Of a stretch of DNA of 64,000 nt, positions 9,636-21,459 are shown in pieces. How positions within the stretch are numbered: position 1 is the stretch's first letter; the number at the start of each line of letters is the position of its first letter. The DNA is taken from contig UYJD01000010.1 in assembly GCA_900618795.1 (NCBI GenBank), forward strand, positions 1,090,068 through 1,154,067. The letters run 5' to 3'. Made by a program: the position numbers and the translations under genes. Under the pieces are notes generated by a model, which did not search any database, had not been told where the DNA came from, and worked only from the letters and a program-made list of their open reading frames with translations. This DNA comes from Cyanodermella asteris (taxonomy: Eukaryota > Ascomycota > Lecanoromycetes > Ostropales > Stictidaceae).

Positions 9636-11309
9636 TCACATAGACTGCATGCTCCTCTTCCTGTCCATCTCACTCTTCAAGTTGATTGTGTGCATGCCTC
9701 CAGGCATCTCAGTCCCGGTCGGAGAAAGTGCTTGTAGCTTCTCCATCAACTTTCCCAAGAGCATGTATTCTTGCGGATCCACAACGCCCGATGGTAGAGT
9801 GCCGAGAAATCCCATGGCCATCTCCAGACCGCGTTTGCCGTCGTCGAGAGTGGGTGCTCCGGTAGGGGACGCAATAGTGCTGGACGTTGCCGAGCCAGGA
9901 TGTAGCGCGCCTGATGGATGTGCCATTACAGAGGGACTGTGTTCTATTCCAGGAGTTCCGAGCATAGAAATCGCGTGAGAGTGCTGCATGTGAGGTAGTT
10001 CAGCCGAGGACAGCGAGGTAACGGACAAGGAGCGACCAGGGTATTCGTCTTGAGGGGTCTCCAGAGCAGAGTGTGCCATTATATCCTCAATTTGACCATC
10101 TGTGTAGTCGTGTCCCATCTCGGGGTGATTTGTTTCCACGCCCAGCATGGGGAATGTCTGACTTCGAGGACGTATGGACTCGGACATGGCCGGTGGTGGC
10201 ATGTGATTGTGACCTCGCGCCACGAGCTGTTGTTGGTGTTGCTGCATTGCCTCAGACATTGTCGCAAGCTGTTGCTCGTAGATCGCAGGCATCGGAGGAG
10301 GGCCTGTGGAGAATGAGGATGACTCGGAATAACCGCTGGCCAACGACGTTGCACTTTTCGAGTGCGCAAGTCTGCCGCCTGAGGCGGGTGGGCTATCTGT
10401 TTTGACGTCTTTCTTCCTGTCCCTTGGTGATCCTGTCGACGGCTCACCCCCAGCGGGAGAAACCGGCGAAATGCCGCTCAGGGTGGGCGATGCCGCCAGC
10501 TGGGACGTCAAGTCTGTAGTGCTACTGCTGGCTGCACCCTTCTTGCCCTTGCCACTTCCAATCTGATTCTTCTGCTTGAACTTTTCGAGCCAACTGGCGC
10601 TGTTGACCTTTGCAGATGCCTCAGGGTTACCCACCGACGCTGCGAAGAACCTCGCCTTGTCCTTTATGGCTTGGTCCGTGAGCTGCATGCCTTTTTGTTG
10701 ATACTTCATGGCCCAGTTCGTTAGCGCGCGCTCAATGTCCGGGAACTTGCCCTTGGCGCGTCGAATGGGGGATTTGCTGCCGTCGTCTTGGGCAAGATAT
10801 TTCTCCTTGTTGCGCAAGACCTTTGACACCGTGCTCCTCTCCACACCGAACATGGCTCCAATCTCCGTCTGCTTTACTGTTGGGTTGTCCTCATGATACT
10901 GACACATTCTTCGTCGATCGTGGTCTGTCAGCGTACGCCTCGAAGTGGACGTCTGCTGCCGTGGGGGAGGTGCAGGAGTTGTGATGAGAGGAGGGAGGGG
11001 TTGAGGGGGTGCATAGCTCATCTGGCCCATATGCTGAGGCGCTGGCATGGGCGGTGGAGGATGATGGTGCGCAGGGTTTGTGAGCATGCTGGGCCATGTC
11101 GGAGTATACTGACCTTGAGGGCTGGGCTGCTGCATCTGGCCAGCGTAGACGTTGTTCATGGGCATCTGGCCGGGATTGAAAGCAAAGCCTCCATATTCGT
11201 GGGCAGGTGAGACCATGTTGGGCGACTGGTAGCCCTGAGGCCCCATGGGCCAGGCTGAATGATCGTACTCATCCTCATGATAGCCGTCGCGTATTTGTGA
11301 ATGGTCCAT
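9636..11309 (-). CDS. CENP-B/pogo-type HTH DNA-binding protein without transposase core
   Basis: Predicted nuclear DNA-binding protein of 557 aa, single exon. The start is the ATG at 11309 (MDHSQIRDGYHEDEYDHS), with an ATG four codons upstream at 11321 also possible. The N-terminus is proline/glutamine/methionine-rich. An HTH_psq-like domain lies at about 123-172 (RRTLTDHDRRRMCQYHED, VKQTEIGAMFGVERSTVSKV). A second CENP-B/Tc5-type HTH follows at about 187-247 (FPDIERALTNWAMKYQQKG, ASWLEKFKQKN). The remaining 300 residues are serine/proline-rich with histidine/glutamine runs. No DDE integrase domain follows, so this is a domesticated regulator rather than a transposase. Its targets are unknown. 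The same frame stays open upstream to 11735 but lacks an ATG. Confidence 0.85.
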   Translation of the reverse strand: MDHSQIRDGYHEDEYDHSAWPMGPQGYQSPNMVSPAHEYGGFAFNPGQMPMNNVYAGQMQQPSPQGQYTPTWPSMLTNPAHHHPPPPMPAPQHMGQMSYAPPQPLPPLITTPAPPPRQQTSTSRRTLTDHDRRRMCQYHEDNPTVKQTEIGAMFGVERSTVSKVLRNKEKYLAQDDGSKSPIRRAKGKFPDIERALTNWAMKYQQKGMQLTDQAIKDKARFFAASVGNPEASAKVNSASWLEKFKQKNQIGSGKGKKGAASSSTTDLTSQLAASPTLSGISPVSPAGGEPSTGSPRDRKKDVKTDSPPASGGRLAHSKSATSLASGYSESSSFSTGPPPMPAIYEQQLATMSEAMQQHQQQLVARGHNHMPPPAMSESIRPRSQTFPMLGVETNHPEMGHDYTDGQIEDIMAHSALETPQDEYPGRSLSVTSLSSAELPHMQHSHAISMLGTPGIEHSPSVMAHPSGALHPGSATSSTIASPTGAPTLDDGKRGLEMAMGFLGTLPSGVVDPQEYMLLGKLMEKLQALSPTGTEMPGGMHTINLKSEMDRKRSMQSM

Positions 11310-14300
11310 GACGGCCAACATGGGCGGCTGTTGATGAATAGAGTGGGTGGGTGGCACCGATGGCCCCACCGGACGGATGTGTCTGGGCAACGGGTGGCAG
11401 TTGGATCGCCTAGCCGAGGAGGGTCGGCGCTCGGCCACGAGCAGGCTCACTGACCGGCTCCAAGACGTGCCAGCACAGCGAAGCGGCGCGGAATCGCGGC
11501 TGCATGGACAGACGTCTGTATCCGAATTTTCCAAAAGGCGTGGTGTTTGAGGTGGCAGCTCAGTTGTTGAGTTGCCCAGCGGCCAGTGCGGAGTTACGGG
11601 GCCGGTCTCCTTTAGATAGCCGCGAATGTACCGGCAATTGCGGCAACAGAACGGCGACGCCGGCAGTGATCCGAGACGATGTTCACGACGGTGAGGTCGA
11701 TGGAGGGCTGTATATCGAGAGGCCGCAGTGGGCAAGGAGCTGGTCTAGGCAGGGCCGTGCTCGGGCTCGGACAAGCATGAGCGCTGACGACGGATGACAC
11801 CAGATGGAGTGAAGAGCTGGAGCTGAGCTGGAGCTGGAAACAAACAGGCTTGCCGGCAGGTGTTATTCGGTTTTAGATCGGTAGTAGTAGTAATAGTGCA
11901 AAGCATGCAATAACGAGCCGACAAGTACCCCTCAGAGCGAGCTGCCAATGGGATGGGCGTAGGCCACGCTCGAGCCAACAGCGAAGATAATGGGTATAGC
12001 GGTGCGCCAATGACACGGAGACGGGTGAATCATGGGGACAGGGCAGTTGTGAAGCAGCTTCAGCAAAGGCCTGGGCCTTCAATCTTGTTAAGACTGCGAG
12101 TCTGCGTCAAGAGATCTGCGGTGCTGCTCGACATGTAGCAGCTGGAACTGGGCAAGGCGGGCACGAGGGAGGCGCTCGAACCAGGCGGACAGAAACAGGC
12201 TAGCAGGAAGAGTGGAGTCCGTCGACGATGAAGTATGGAGCCGTATTAGGTGCGTGTGTGTATTGTAGCAGCTAGCAGAAAGGTTAAGTTCAAAACCAAA
12301 GGTTAAAAAGCCGGCTGGTGCGGGCCCAGCAGACCAGGAACAACAGACACAACACAGCTCAGGACGGCGGAAAGGCGAGCAAGATCTTGGACGAGCCAGG
12401 CCAGGTCGGGTCAGGTCCAGCAAGGTCTGTACAGTAGACGAGGATGAGCTCGACAAGGCGGACGGCATTCTGACTGGCCGTGCGGACATGACAGGCCGGG
12501 CTTGGGGGCCCCTGCCGATGATCAACGAACGCGTTCGGGGAATTGTGCCTTGGGGACGTCGAGGACTGAACCATCAGAGTGGTGGTCGAGGAGGGAAGTT
12601 TCGTGCCATGCGCTGACACCGGCTGCTGGTAGACTGATCGCGAGCCGTCGTTGCGCCGCCGCCGGTAGATGACGAGGAGTGGTAAGCACCGTCTCGTCCG
12701 TACGTGTACCGTAAGATTATCGCCCCGGCTCGACGACGATTTCGGGCATCGCTTCAGTCTGGCACGCTCTCGCAGGGGCAGGGGTATACACTCGCATTGC
12801 AGTGACAGCTAACCGTCCAGGCACCTCTCGAGCGAGCAGGTCCTGCGTCTGGCGACAAGGATACGGCGTCTCAGCGCAGGCGAACAAGCAATCAGGCAGG
12901 ACAACGAGGCAGGAACGCGAACCAACAGGTATGTACCACAAGCAGACAAACATCCATTATCGAACGATAGCACAATCGACCAGGCGCGCAGAGAAACGTT
13001 GGTCCAATATCGATTTCTCAGGAACAAGGCGCGCTTTGGACCGAACTCTCCGCCAGTAGAAAGCGACAGGCGCTAAGTCGACACTGGCGGATGATGCAAC
13101 ATTGCCAGGGCTTTGTCTTCCCGAAACGCAAATTCAGAAATTGGCCACCGCCATTCCAGTCCTGATGAGCCATCTTTTGCTGGGCATCGACACGGCGCGT
13201 ACGTAATTCGGCCAGCCACGACATCGCTGCCAGGTTCGAGGACCCAATTCCCGGTACCAGGGCCAAGATTCGTCCAACATGGTATCGCCTCGTGCATTCT
13301 TGGTGCTTGAATTTCGTGTCTGCTCCTGAACAACCCGAGAACTGCGCTGTGAAGCTATCTCCAGCATCTAGTCAAGCCAATCGCTTTCACTTGTGGCTGA
13401 CATGCTGCCCGGTAGCCGCGTGAGTTCGACCGGGGCATATAGACTTTGATGCAGCCTCTGTCGTAGGTTCATAGCCGGTACCGAACTATGTACAGGCGAG
13501 AGCACATTGCTACCTCAGCCCGTAACCTTACCCAAGGCGAGACGGCGAGGTCTCGACTTGGCAATCCAGCACTTCTCAATATCTCGAGAGATGTAGCAAG
13601 CGAGGCTGCTTTTTGCAAGAACCGGCTAGCACAAACAAGAAGCGAGATTGGCAAACGACTTGGGCGACGTCAATTCGTCGGAGGTTTTATTCTGTGCGTG
13701 AAATTTAAATCATGAATGATCATGCAGATGCTCGAACACAAACACATTCATTTGGCTCTTGTCGCTTGTTCGGCCAAGACTCGACGCAAGACATTCTGTA
13801 CACAGGCAAGATGCTGTAGCTCAGCTTCAGAATCTCGACGTAATACTGCCAGTTCCAAATTCAAGGCATTAAGCATCATTTTTGGACTGCACTTTCGCCA
13901 AGCAGTCTTGTCAACCACCAGTTTCCCAGACACCTTGAGCTCAGTGGCCTGGACCTTGGGCTCGAAAGACAGCTCTATCCACCCACAATGCATACATACA
14001 GTCCTTTGATGCAAGCCAACGGGTCCGCCAACGGCGACAGTCTGGTCTATGCCCCTGACATTCCCCGGGAAGCATCCGCGATCCGCTGTTTGCCTGCATT
14101 GTAGGCGCTGGGGGTGCATTTGGAGCTCTCCTATCCGCTATCAAGAATGCGAAACGCAGCACTAAGCCAAAGACGGCACTGGTCACGTTCGAGGTCCGAG
14201 TTGCAAGATGCGTCTAGACAAGCATCGATGCCTTTGTGGGTGCCGAAGTAGCCGGCGATGATCAAGCAAATCTGCCGTGTTTCAGGATAACAAGGTTCAT

Positions 14301-17300
14301 TCAACGCTTCGCAGTCCTTGAAGTTTAATAGACCCTTGGGTCGGCTGTCATGGTAAAGTTCTGCCTCTGAATATGTGATAGTATACTATGTCGAGCCGCC
14401 GTGATACTCTGCCGGTCCAACCAAAAGAGCTCTTGACGCGTGTTTCACCTGGTGGCATACAGCTGTGGCTTGGAGATCGGCAAACCTGTGACCAAGACGC
14501 GATTCCTGCAATCTTAATAAGCATCTGTTTCAGCTTCAAAGTCTATCACGGTGAGATGTCAGCGGTCAGCCACAGTATGCCTCTACAAAGTCGACAAAGC
14601 CGAGACCTCACCTCCAAAACCTCGCGTCCCAAGGGAAAAAGCTCATAGAGTTGGCTCGGATCCTGCATCGGCAATCGGATTTGTGAGTGATCATCAAAGG
14701 TACCTCATCATTACGCCTGCCTTCCGCCATGCCGAGCGTACTTCCGTACATAGGTAGCTGCGTCAAGCGCGCTGAGCATGCGCTGCCGAGGTAGCGCGTC
14801 GACAAAAGTTATGTACGCCCACCCTTGGGTCCCGCGCTCTATACTCCTTTCGTTCAGCCTGGGCTTGCCATCCCCGGTATTTCGCGCGACATCAGCTCTA
14901 GCCAGTCCATCGCACCCGCAGGTACCCGTATTTTAGACTGTTGATCGGGTTTGATGCTGGGATATGGCGATACCACTGAGTCCGCGAGTCCGCGTCGCCA
15001 TCGAGCGATGATCCGATATCCTGCCGCGGGCTCTGCTCTGGTCCAACACTCTTCTCCAACGTCTCATTCAGCTTCTAGCGGCCTTTCCGAGCATGGGCTC
15101 ACAGCTCGTCCGGACTAAACTACTTGTGCATGTATGCAGTCTTGCGAACTCTTTTCTGACGCTTGCAATTGACTGTTGACTGCACTGAGCAGGATGCATC
15201 TCACCTCAATCCAGACCTCGTCTGCCTCAGAAATCGAAAGTCGAGACGGCGCAGCTATGCTTGCGGGGATCCTGTCGCGAGGCTTTGCGTCTCGTTGCTG
15301 ATATAGTGTGCGTGGGGCTTCACAACGAAGAGGCCTGCCAATGGCAATCAGTATTCACAACGGTTGGAAGCTCGGACAACGACCAAGACGGAGGGAAAAA
15401 CGCTGCCCCCTGTCTTGTCAGTTCAGGGAAACCTCATTGCAGCCTCGGGGCCTCAAAAAATTTGGCTAGGAGCGAAGGACGCGATCACTCGTGCTAGCTG
15501 TGGTAACACGTTCAACTGGCCATTTGACCGAGCTTGGATCACAATGGTCAGCTGCCGAAGCCCTCGCCTGCATGGCAGATCGTCTGCAGATCGAGCGATG
15601 ACTTGGATCGGTGCTCGTTCCCGATTCCATTTTTGTACTCCGTAATCTTCCTTGCCACGCAGGGACTACCATATGTTTCTATGAAGATAGACTAGACAAC
15701 AGCGACGAGCGGAAAGTCGATCGGATCTCTGGCTTCAGATGGTCCTCATCTCAACCATTTCGGAGATGTTGAGCCAGACACTCATGAGTCTGGGACTGTG
15801 CAGCGCTTCCAGACAGCTCAAGGGTCGGCAGCTGAACGCTATCTTGAATTTGGCTAGAAAACTCTCGACTCGAGCTGAAGTTGCCGAAGACACTGTTTGC
15901 GCTCGTTTTAAAGTCTACAGTCCTTGGTCTCGAGTTTCTCCAAGCCGCTAGACTATCTGCAGCCACATATTCAGCATTGTGATGACTGCTGTGATCTGTG
16001 GTTCAAAGTCAAAGATCGAATGGTGACCGGCCCGCTGACCAGCCGAACGTCACAAATTTTCTTTTGCAATCCTGTCCGCGTCTTTTCGACTTTTCCAACA
16101 TTCAAGGGTATAGTGAAATGTTTCAACGTCTCTGACCTAGGCTCAGTACAGCTCTGTGAAACAATTTGATTATCCATCCTGGACTAGTCCACCCAAGCTG
16201 TAAAGATTGGACACTAATGGCGGTGCGCCTGAGCTATAGCCAGATCGCAACAACCGTCCGTCCAGACAGACGAGCCAATGTCTCCATATCTCTTGTCTCG
16301 AACAGTGCATATTCACAGGATTATTATTGTCAGCCAGAGACGAAGTGAAGTGGTCGTGCCTTCCTAGTTGAAGCGCGGACGCTAAATCCCAGCCGAGAGC
16401 CCCCGGAATCCTTCGTACTTGTGCATTGCCACTCAGTCCCCGTAAGCTCAGTTCATAGCTTCTTTTCAACCCAAGTATGGTCTCAACTTCCGGAGAAATG
16501 TCAGGTCCGATGGCTTCCTTGCAGATTTGACAATAAGATAAGAGCCTTCTCGCGGAATACAGCATACTGGCTTCTCCACTCAAGCTGAGACATTCATCCG
16601 ATCTACCTTGTCCTTTCGGTCCTACAACCTCGACACCTACCTGCTGTCCTACATGAGCACGAGCGATATTCCATCTCAACCCATGCCTGCAGCATCGGTT
16701 CCAGCTCGCAGCATCTCAATACTGACCACCGTTGCCGTGATTCTCCTTCCCGTCCCCCGAGTCCGCGCTTTGACGCCGGAATCCACCCGATCCCTCCACC
16801 CAGAGCAGCAACCAAGAACCAGCCACACAAGATCCCTGTCCTTCTAGGCCTGCCTGCCTGACAAGCAACCACAGAATGGCAGCTATAGAACACGACTCTA
16901 CATACGACTGTCACGCGGTACCGTCCGAGATATGGAAGATGCGGGCCGGGATGAGAAACGTCAAAACAGAACAGCTGACTTGGCGAACCACTGGGCCCTG
17001 ACTCCTTCCACCAGGATTTCGATGGATCCTGCACTCTTTCTGGGATGACCCCCGAGGCGGAGCGAAGTTCGGACGGCCGCGAGACACTTTGTGAATCACG
17101 CGCGTCGCCGTTGAAGCAGCCGCCCGTGACGAAAAGCCGTTACGCCAGACCGTGGTAAGTGCTTCGGGATCGGTACAGCGTTCTGAACGCTGTATTGACA
17201 GTTCCTGGAGGAATCAGGAGATGCATGAAACAAGAATCTACGCTCATTCCGTGGTTTTGAAGGCTTTACCAGTCAGAGGCCTGGTCGGGACAGCAGGATC

Positions 17301-18661
17301 ATAACCCTGTGTCGCGCTCCAGGCCTATCAAATCCCTCATCTAGTTCTCTCGGGACTTCAGGTTTGAGAGCAGGCAAGGGCCTTCCCAAGAGCACAAGGA
17401 ATGGAGCAGCCATGGATGAGACTCTGAAGTGCGCGATAGCAAGGATATAGGGCCGTTGTCGACGATTTCGGATCGAACGAAAGCATCGCAGATTTCATAC
17501 TCAAACAGTTGTCACCCGATCAACAGCACAACCTCCGGTCAAGTCGGCAGCAGTTGCTTGGCTGACAGGTCAAATGGCGACAGCAAACTTATGTGTCGCT
17601 GAAACGGGATCTCGACATGGAGAGTAACCCTGGAGGAGTTTCGAGCAGTAATTGGGGGGACACACACAACAATGGTCCCGTTGGTTGCTGAAGCAGCATC
17701 GAACTGACCACGCCGTTGCAGCAATGCCCACCTAGGTGTTCGGAGCAAAACCTGCGCCAAATTTCCAGCCATACGTCCCTGGGTCGCTGCAGCCGCAATT
17801 CCATCACCGCTTGCGCAAAGGCAGTCTTGTGGCCGACCGTGTTGCTCCGGCCCGCAAACGTCCTTGAGGCGTCAGATCATAAGCCGAAGATAAGATGTAA
17901 GAGACTGCAATGATGACGCTGGCGATGAACAAGCAGTATCTGTCTAGAGCGCACTATTAGCGAACGTCTCAAGCACAAGACAGCATCTAACTCGGCGATC
18001 ACAGCGATAAGCCACGCCTAGCACAGAGGAACTCCCAGCTGGGCATAATCATACAATCTTGAAGAATCAATGTCTTGATTGCCAAAAACTCGACTACCGA
18101 GAACGGCGCGAGACGCGCGTGGGAAAATGAAGCCGTCATGGATCATGAGCATTCCTGTCTGGCACCTCTTCCGGCATCGTAACACGGCCGGACTGGCGCT
18201 CTCAGATCAGATCAGCGCATCAAAGCCGGATCTTTTGGATCCCGAGCTCCTGAGCCCTCACTGCCACGTTCGGCCCGAAATACAAGGTCCGTGAGATTGG
18301 GTATGATGTGTTTCTTCGCACATTCTCATAGTTATTCGTCCGTTATTTGGCGCAACACTGGCCATTTTCTTACCCTTGCTCGCCTAGAACCATGGGCTAC
18401 TGTTAGCCTCCGCACTGCATCCGGGACCGGGGAGGTGGTAGTATTGGCAGTAGCCATTTGGATCTTGCGTTTCCGCCGATCCTGGTGAGACGTGAGTCTG
18501 CTTGCGTGCGACGAAGTGGCTTGAACTGTCGACCCAAACGGAGTCACCAAACTTCGGCTCAAGGTACCTGGCTGGCTAAGTTGCGCAATTCCGTCTGGTG
18601 CGCAGGCTCGGATAGACTTGTGTAAGCCGTGATTCTGAGCGCTTCCAATGGTGCGATACCC
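11310..18661. other. Gene desert of about 7.3 kb
   Basis: No frame here matches a family I recognise, and the longest ones overlap on both strands. The right-hand part of 9636-11309's upstream DNA (about 11.3-13 kb) is GC-rich and could be a long promoter or leader. From 13 to 18.6 kb open frames at 13748-14119 and 16170-16679 (both minus) are the longest, but they show no domain, start context or splice pattern that supports a gene. No tRNA, rRNA or transposon ends were seen. Unrecognised non-coding RNA or decayed genes cannot be excluded. Confidence 0.5.
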
Positions 18662-19939
18662 CTATTTCTTGATGATGGTAACTGCAAGACAGTCAGTATG
18701 ACAATCGCGTAGAGTGGAAGTTCAGATAGCTTACTGATGTCTTCGTCGGCAAGTTCGTGAGACAGACCCACACGCTGCGGTTGATGCTTCACAGAACGGC
18801 CGTACACGATTGCAACGCGGAATTGCTCGACGATGGTCTTGTGAATGGCGTTACACTACATTCAATTAGAACGATGGCTGCTCCAGAGCCTCAGACGGAG
18901 CGTGTGGGCGAGTGCTTGACTTACGAAATCTTCCACTGTGCATCGGTCCTTCCGCAAAACGACTGGCGCTGTGTAATCAGGCTGTTTACCTTTTGGTTTG
19001 GTATATACACGTCGGAGTTGCAGCTTGTCCCACATTTGTTCGAGGAGCTCGTCGACGTTCCAGCCGTGCTCTGAGCTGATGGGGCAGGCATTGGGAATTC
19101 GGTACAAAAGATCCAGTTCTTCGATACTGATCGCATCGATCTTGTTGAGAGCGTAAATGACCGGAATGTAGCTGCGGGACTTTGCCTCGAGAACATCGAT
19201 CAGGTCGTCGATTGTCGCGTCGCAGCGAATCGCAATGTCGGCACTGCTGATCTTGTATTCTTTCATGACAGCCTTGATTTCCTGCAACTGAAGTCAGCAC
19301 ACGCGACAATTCAGCAGATATCGGCGTATTCACCTCATGATCAATGTGAGTCAACGGAACCGTGTTCGTGATCGCGATTCCACCGCTATCCTTCTTCTTG
19401 AAGACAATATTGGGCGGCTCCTTATTGATCCTGATCCCGAACCCCTCCAACTCCGCCTCGATGATCCTCTTATCCCCCATCGGCTTGTTAACATCCAACA
19501 CAATAAAAATCAGATGACAAGTCTTCGCAACTGCAATAACCTGCCTACCCCTTCCCTTACCATCCTTCGCACCCTGAATGATACCCGGTAGGTCCAGAAT
19601 CTGAATATTCGCTCCATTATACTGGACTTGTCCGGGGACGGTCGTCAGCGTCGTAAATTCGTACGCCGCCGCCTCGGAATGCTGGCCGGTGAGCCGACTC
19701 ATGAGGGTTGATTTCCCCACGGATGGGAACCCGATGAAGCCGATTGAAGCGACTCCTGTGCGGGCAACGTCGAAGCCTTGTCCACCGCCTCCGCCGCTGG
19801 AGGTGGGTGTTAGGAGTTCGCGTTTCAGCTTTGCGAGTTTGGCTTTTAGTTGGCCTAGATGGAAGGAGGTTGCTTTATTCTTCTGGGTCTTGGCCATTTC
19901 GGCTTCGATTTCGCGGATTTTGTCCGCTGTGGTCGACAT
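18662..19939 (-). CDS. RBG1: DRG-family GTPase RBG1
   Basis: Cytosolic developmentally regulated GTPase, 367 aa. In yeast and animals this family associates with translating ribosomes together with a DFRP/Tma46 partner. Four exons fit exactly: 19939-19334, 19281-18925, 18855-18735 and 18681-18662. The last encodes only ITIIKK plus the stop. Motifs are G1 GFPSVGKST (residues 70-78), G3 DLPG (116-119) and G4 NKID (248-251). The S5D2L-type region and the C-terminal TGS domain ([35 protein letters not shown]) follow. Length matches the family (yeast Rbg1 is about 369 aa). The open frame continues above 19939, but start context and family alignment place the start at [12 protein letters not shown]. 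The short 5' coding exons and high conservation mark it as housekeeping. Confidence 0.97.
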
Positions 19940-21011
19940 GGTGGCGGTGTTTTCTCTTAATGTGGTGATCCGCGTGCCAAAATGGAAAGGGGACAATTTT
20001 TTCACGGAGAAGGGGCGCGACAAGAGGTCCGGTTCGTTTCCCAGTCGAAGAAAGTGTACGTTTATGCGTCGGAAGTGGTCGATCCAGGGAGAGAAATGGT
20101 TGATACGCGTGGAAGTGGTTCTGAAAGTTCGTGATGATGGAATTTGTGTGAGTCTCTCTGTGGCGTGGTGGGGCTGGTCCGTGCGCGGATCGCAAAGCGA
20201 CGCCAAGACACTTCTTTTCAGTGCCGAAGAGGCTGTCGGGAGGGGGGCCGAAAGACTTGATAATCTACATCGATGTATGGCCACTTCTGCTTTGACCAAG
20301 CAGTTTGCAAGGCATCGAACGACGGTTGCTTCAAATACTCGATCAAGCTGCATTTCCTCGAGTAAGAGGCGAGGGTAATCTGCGACAAGGCATAAATTCC
20401 AGAAGGTCGTTCTGCACTGGACGGAGTGCTTCCATCCATCCCCCCACATATCTGTAGCTGGGTTGGAAAATCTTGAGCGGGTCCATCGAATGGTTAGATA
20501 GCACTGCGTCTCCTTTGGTACCCAGATTCAATATTTTGGAGGAAGAGAGTCCAACGACGTTTTGATTTTGTCATTTACTTTGTTTGAATACGGAGCTGGT
20601 TCATGACCAGTCTTCTAGTTCCGGGCTTGTCATGCAAGGCGATTTTTGGAGGCATGTGCAAGCCTTGACATTATTTAGACAGTGTTAGCTGCTACTGTTT
20701 CCAATTGTCTCGTAAGTCAAGGAAAAGGGTAATATCACTGCAGTATTTTATTGCTGGAATCTCCACCAATCAGCTTACGCGATCCGTGGGACCGAACAAC
20801 TTTACCGATCCATGACATGAGCCCACAGCACACGATGAGAGATGAGGAAGAGCGACTTCTGTTCAGCTGTGCCATTAAGCAGACAACTCTCCTTTGTTGC
20901 ATTTTCACTGCGTCTCTAGGACGTTCAGTGTGTCTATGATTGTGTCTATGTACAATTTGTTCTCCACCGGTCTCATTCATCCCCTCAATCCATGCGAGGC
21001 GTTCAAACCTC
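19940..21011. other. RBG1 upstream region and 3' side of the secreted protein gene
   Basis: About 1.07 kb without a supported gene. Frames in antiphase to RBG1 extend into it but show no domain. Confidence 0.5.
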
Positions 21012-21459
21012 TTACATGGACCAGGAGACACCGTGCAGGCGACCAGTTCCCAGAGGAGCGAACTTCTGGAAGACGGCAGGAGTGACATCGATGGCACCGA
21101 CGGCGCAGCCGGGGCAGGTGTCGGTGACCTTGGCAGTGACGGTCTTGCCGCCGTACTTGATGGTGATGGGCTTGTTGCAGAGCGGGTTCTTGTTGGGGTT
21201 GGCGGCGCCCTGGGCTTGCATGGTGGCGGCGTTCATGGCGACGATCAGGCTGGGAGGTGGCTTAGTAACGGAGATGAGATGCGGAGATGGAAGGATGGAC
21301 TTACTCAGAGTCGGTGTTGGTGATGCCGCAGGAGCCGAGACCGGCGTCGTAGTAGGTCATGTCACCGGTGCCGGAGGGGAGAGCGCGCTCGGAGAGGGAC
21401 TGCTCAACGGGGGCGGCGACGGCCAGAGAGATGGTGGCGAGGATGGCGAGGAACTGCAT
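21012..21459 (-). CDS. Small secreted RlpA/expansin-like double-psi beta-barrel protein
   Basis: Secreted protein of 130 aa. Exons are 21459-21305 and 21249-21012, with a 55-nt intron. A signal peptide is likely at residues 1-16 (MQFLAILATISLAVAA), followed by a short propeptide-like stretch (PVEQSLSERALPSGTG). The barrel domain has the expected blocks: MTYYDAGLGSCGITNTDSD, LIVAMNAATMQ, NPLCNKPITIKYGGKTV, VTDTCPGC and DVTPAVFQKFAPLGTGRLHG. Family members include barwin/expansin-like and plant natriuretic peptide-like proteins. Many are abundant in fungal secretomes and some act at the plant surface. No cellulose-binding module or catalytic proof is present, so enzymatic activity should not be assumed. 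Confidence 0.92.

Noticed and set aside
16170-16679. 169-aa minus-strand frame in the gene desert
   Set aside because: No domain is recognised, no good start context, and frames on the other strand are equally open. Kept only as a pointer for transcript checks.
18986-20449. Longer start for RBG1 at the top of its open frame
   Set aside because: The first 170 residues of that frame have no similarity to the family, whereas [12 protein letters not shown] matches the family N-terminus exactly.
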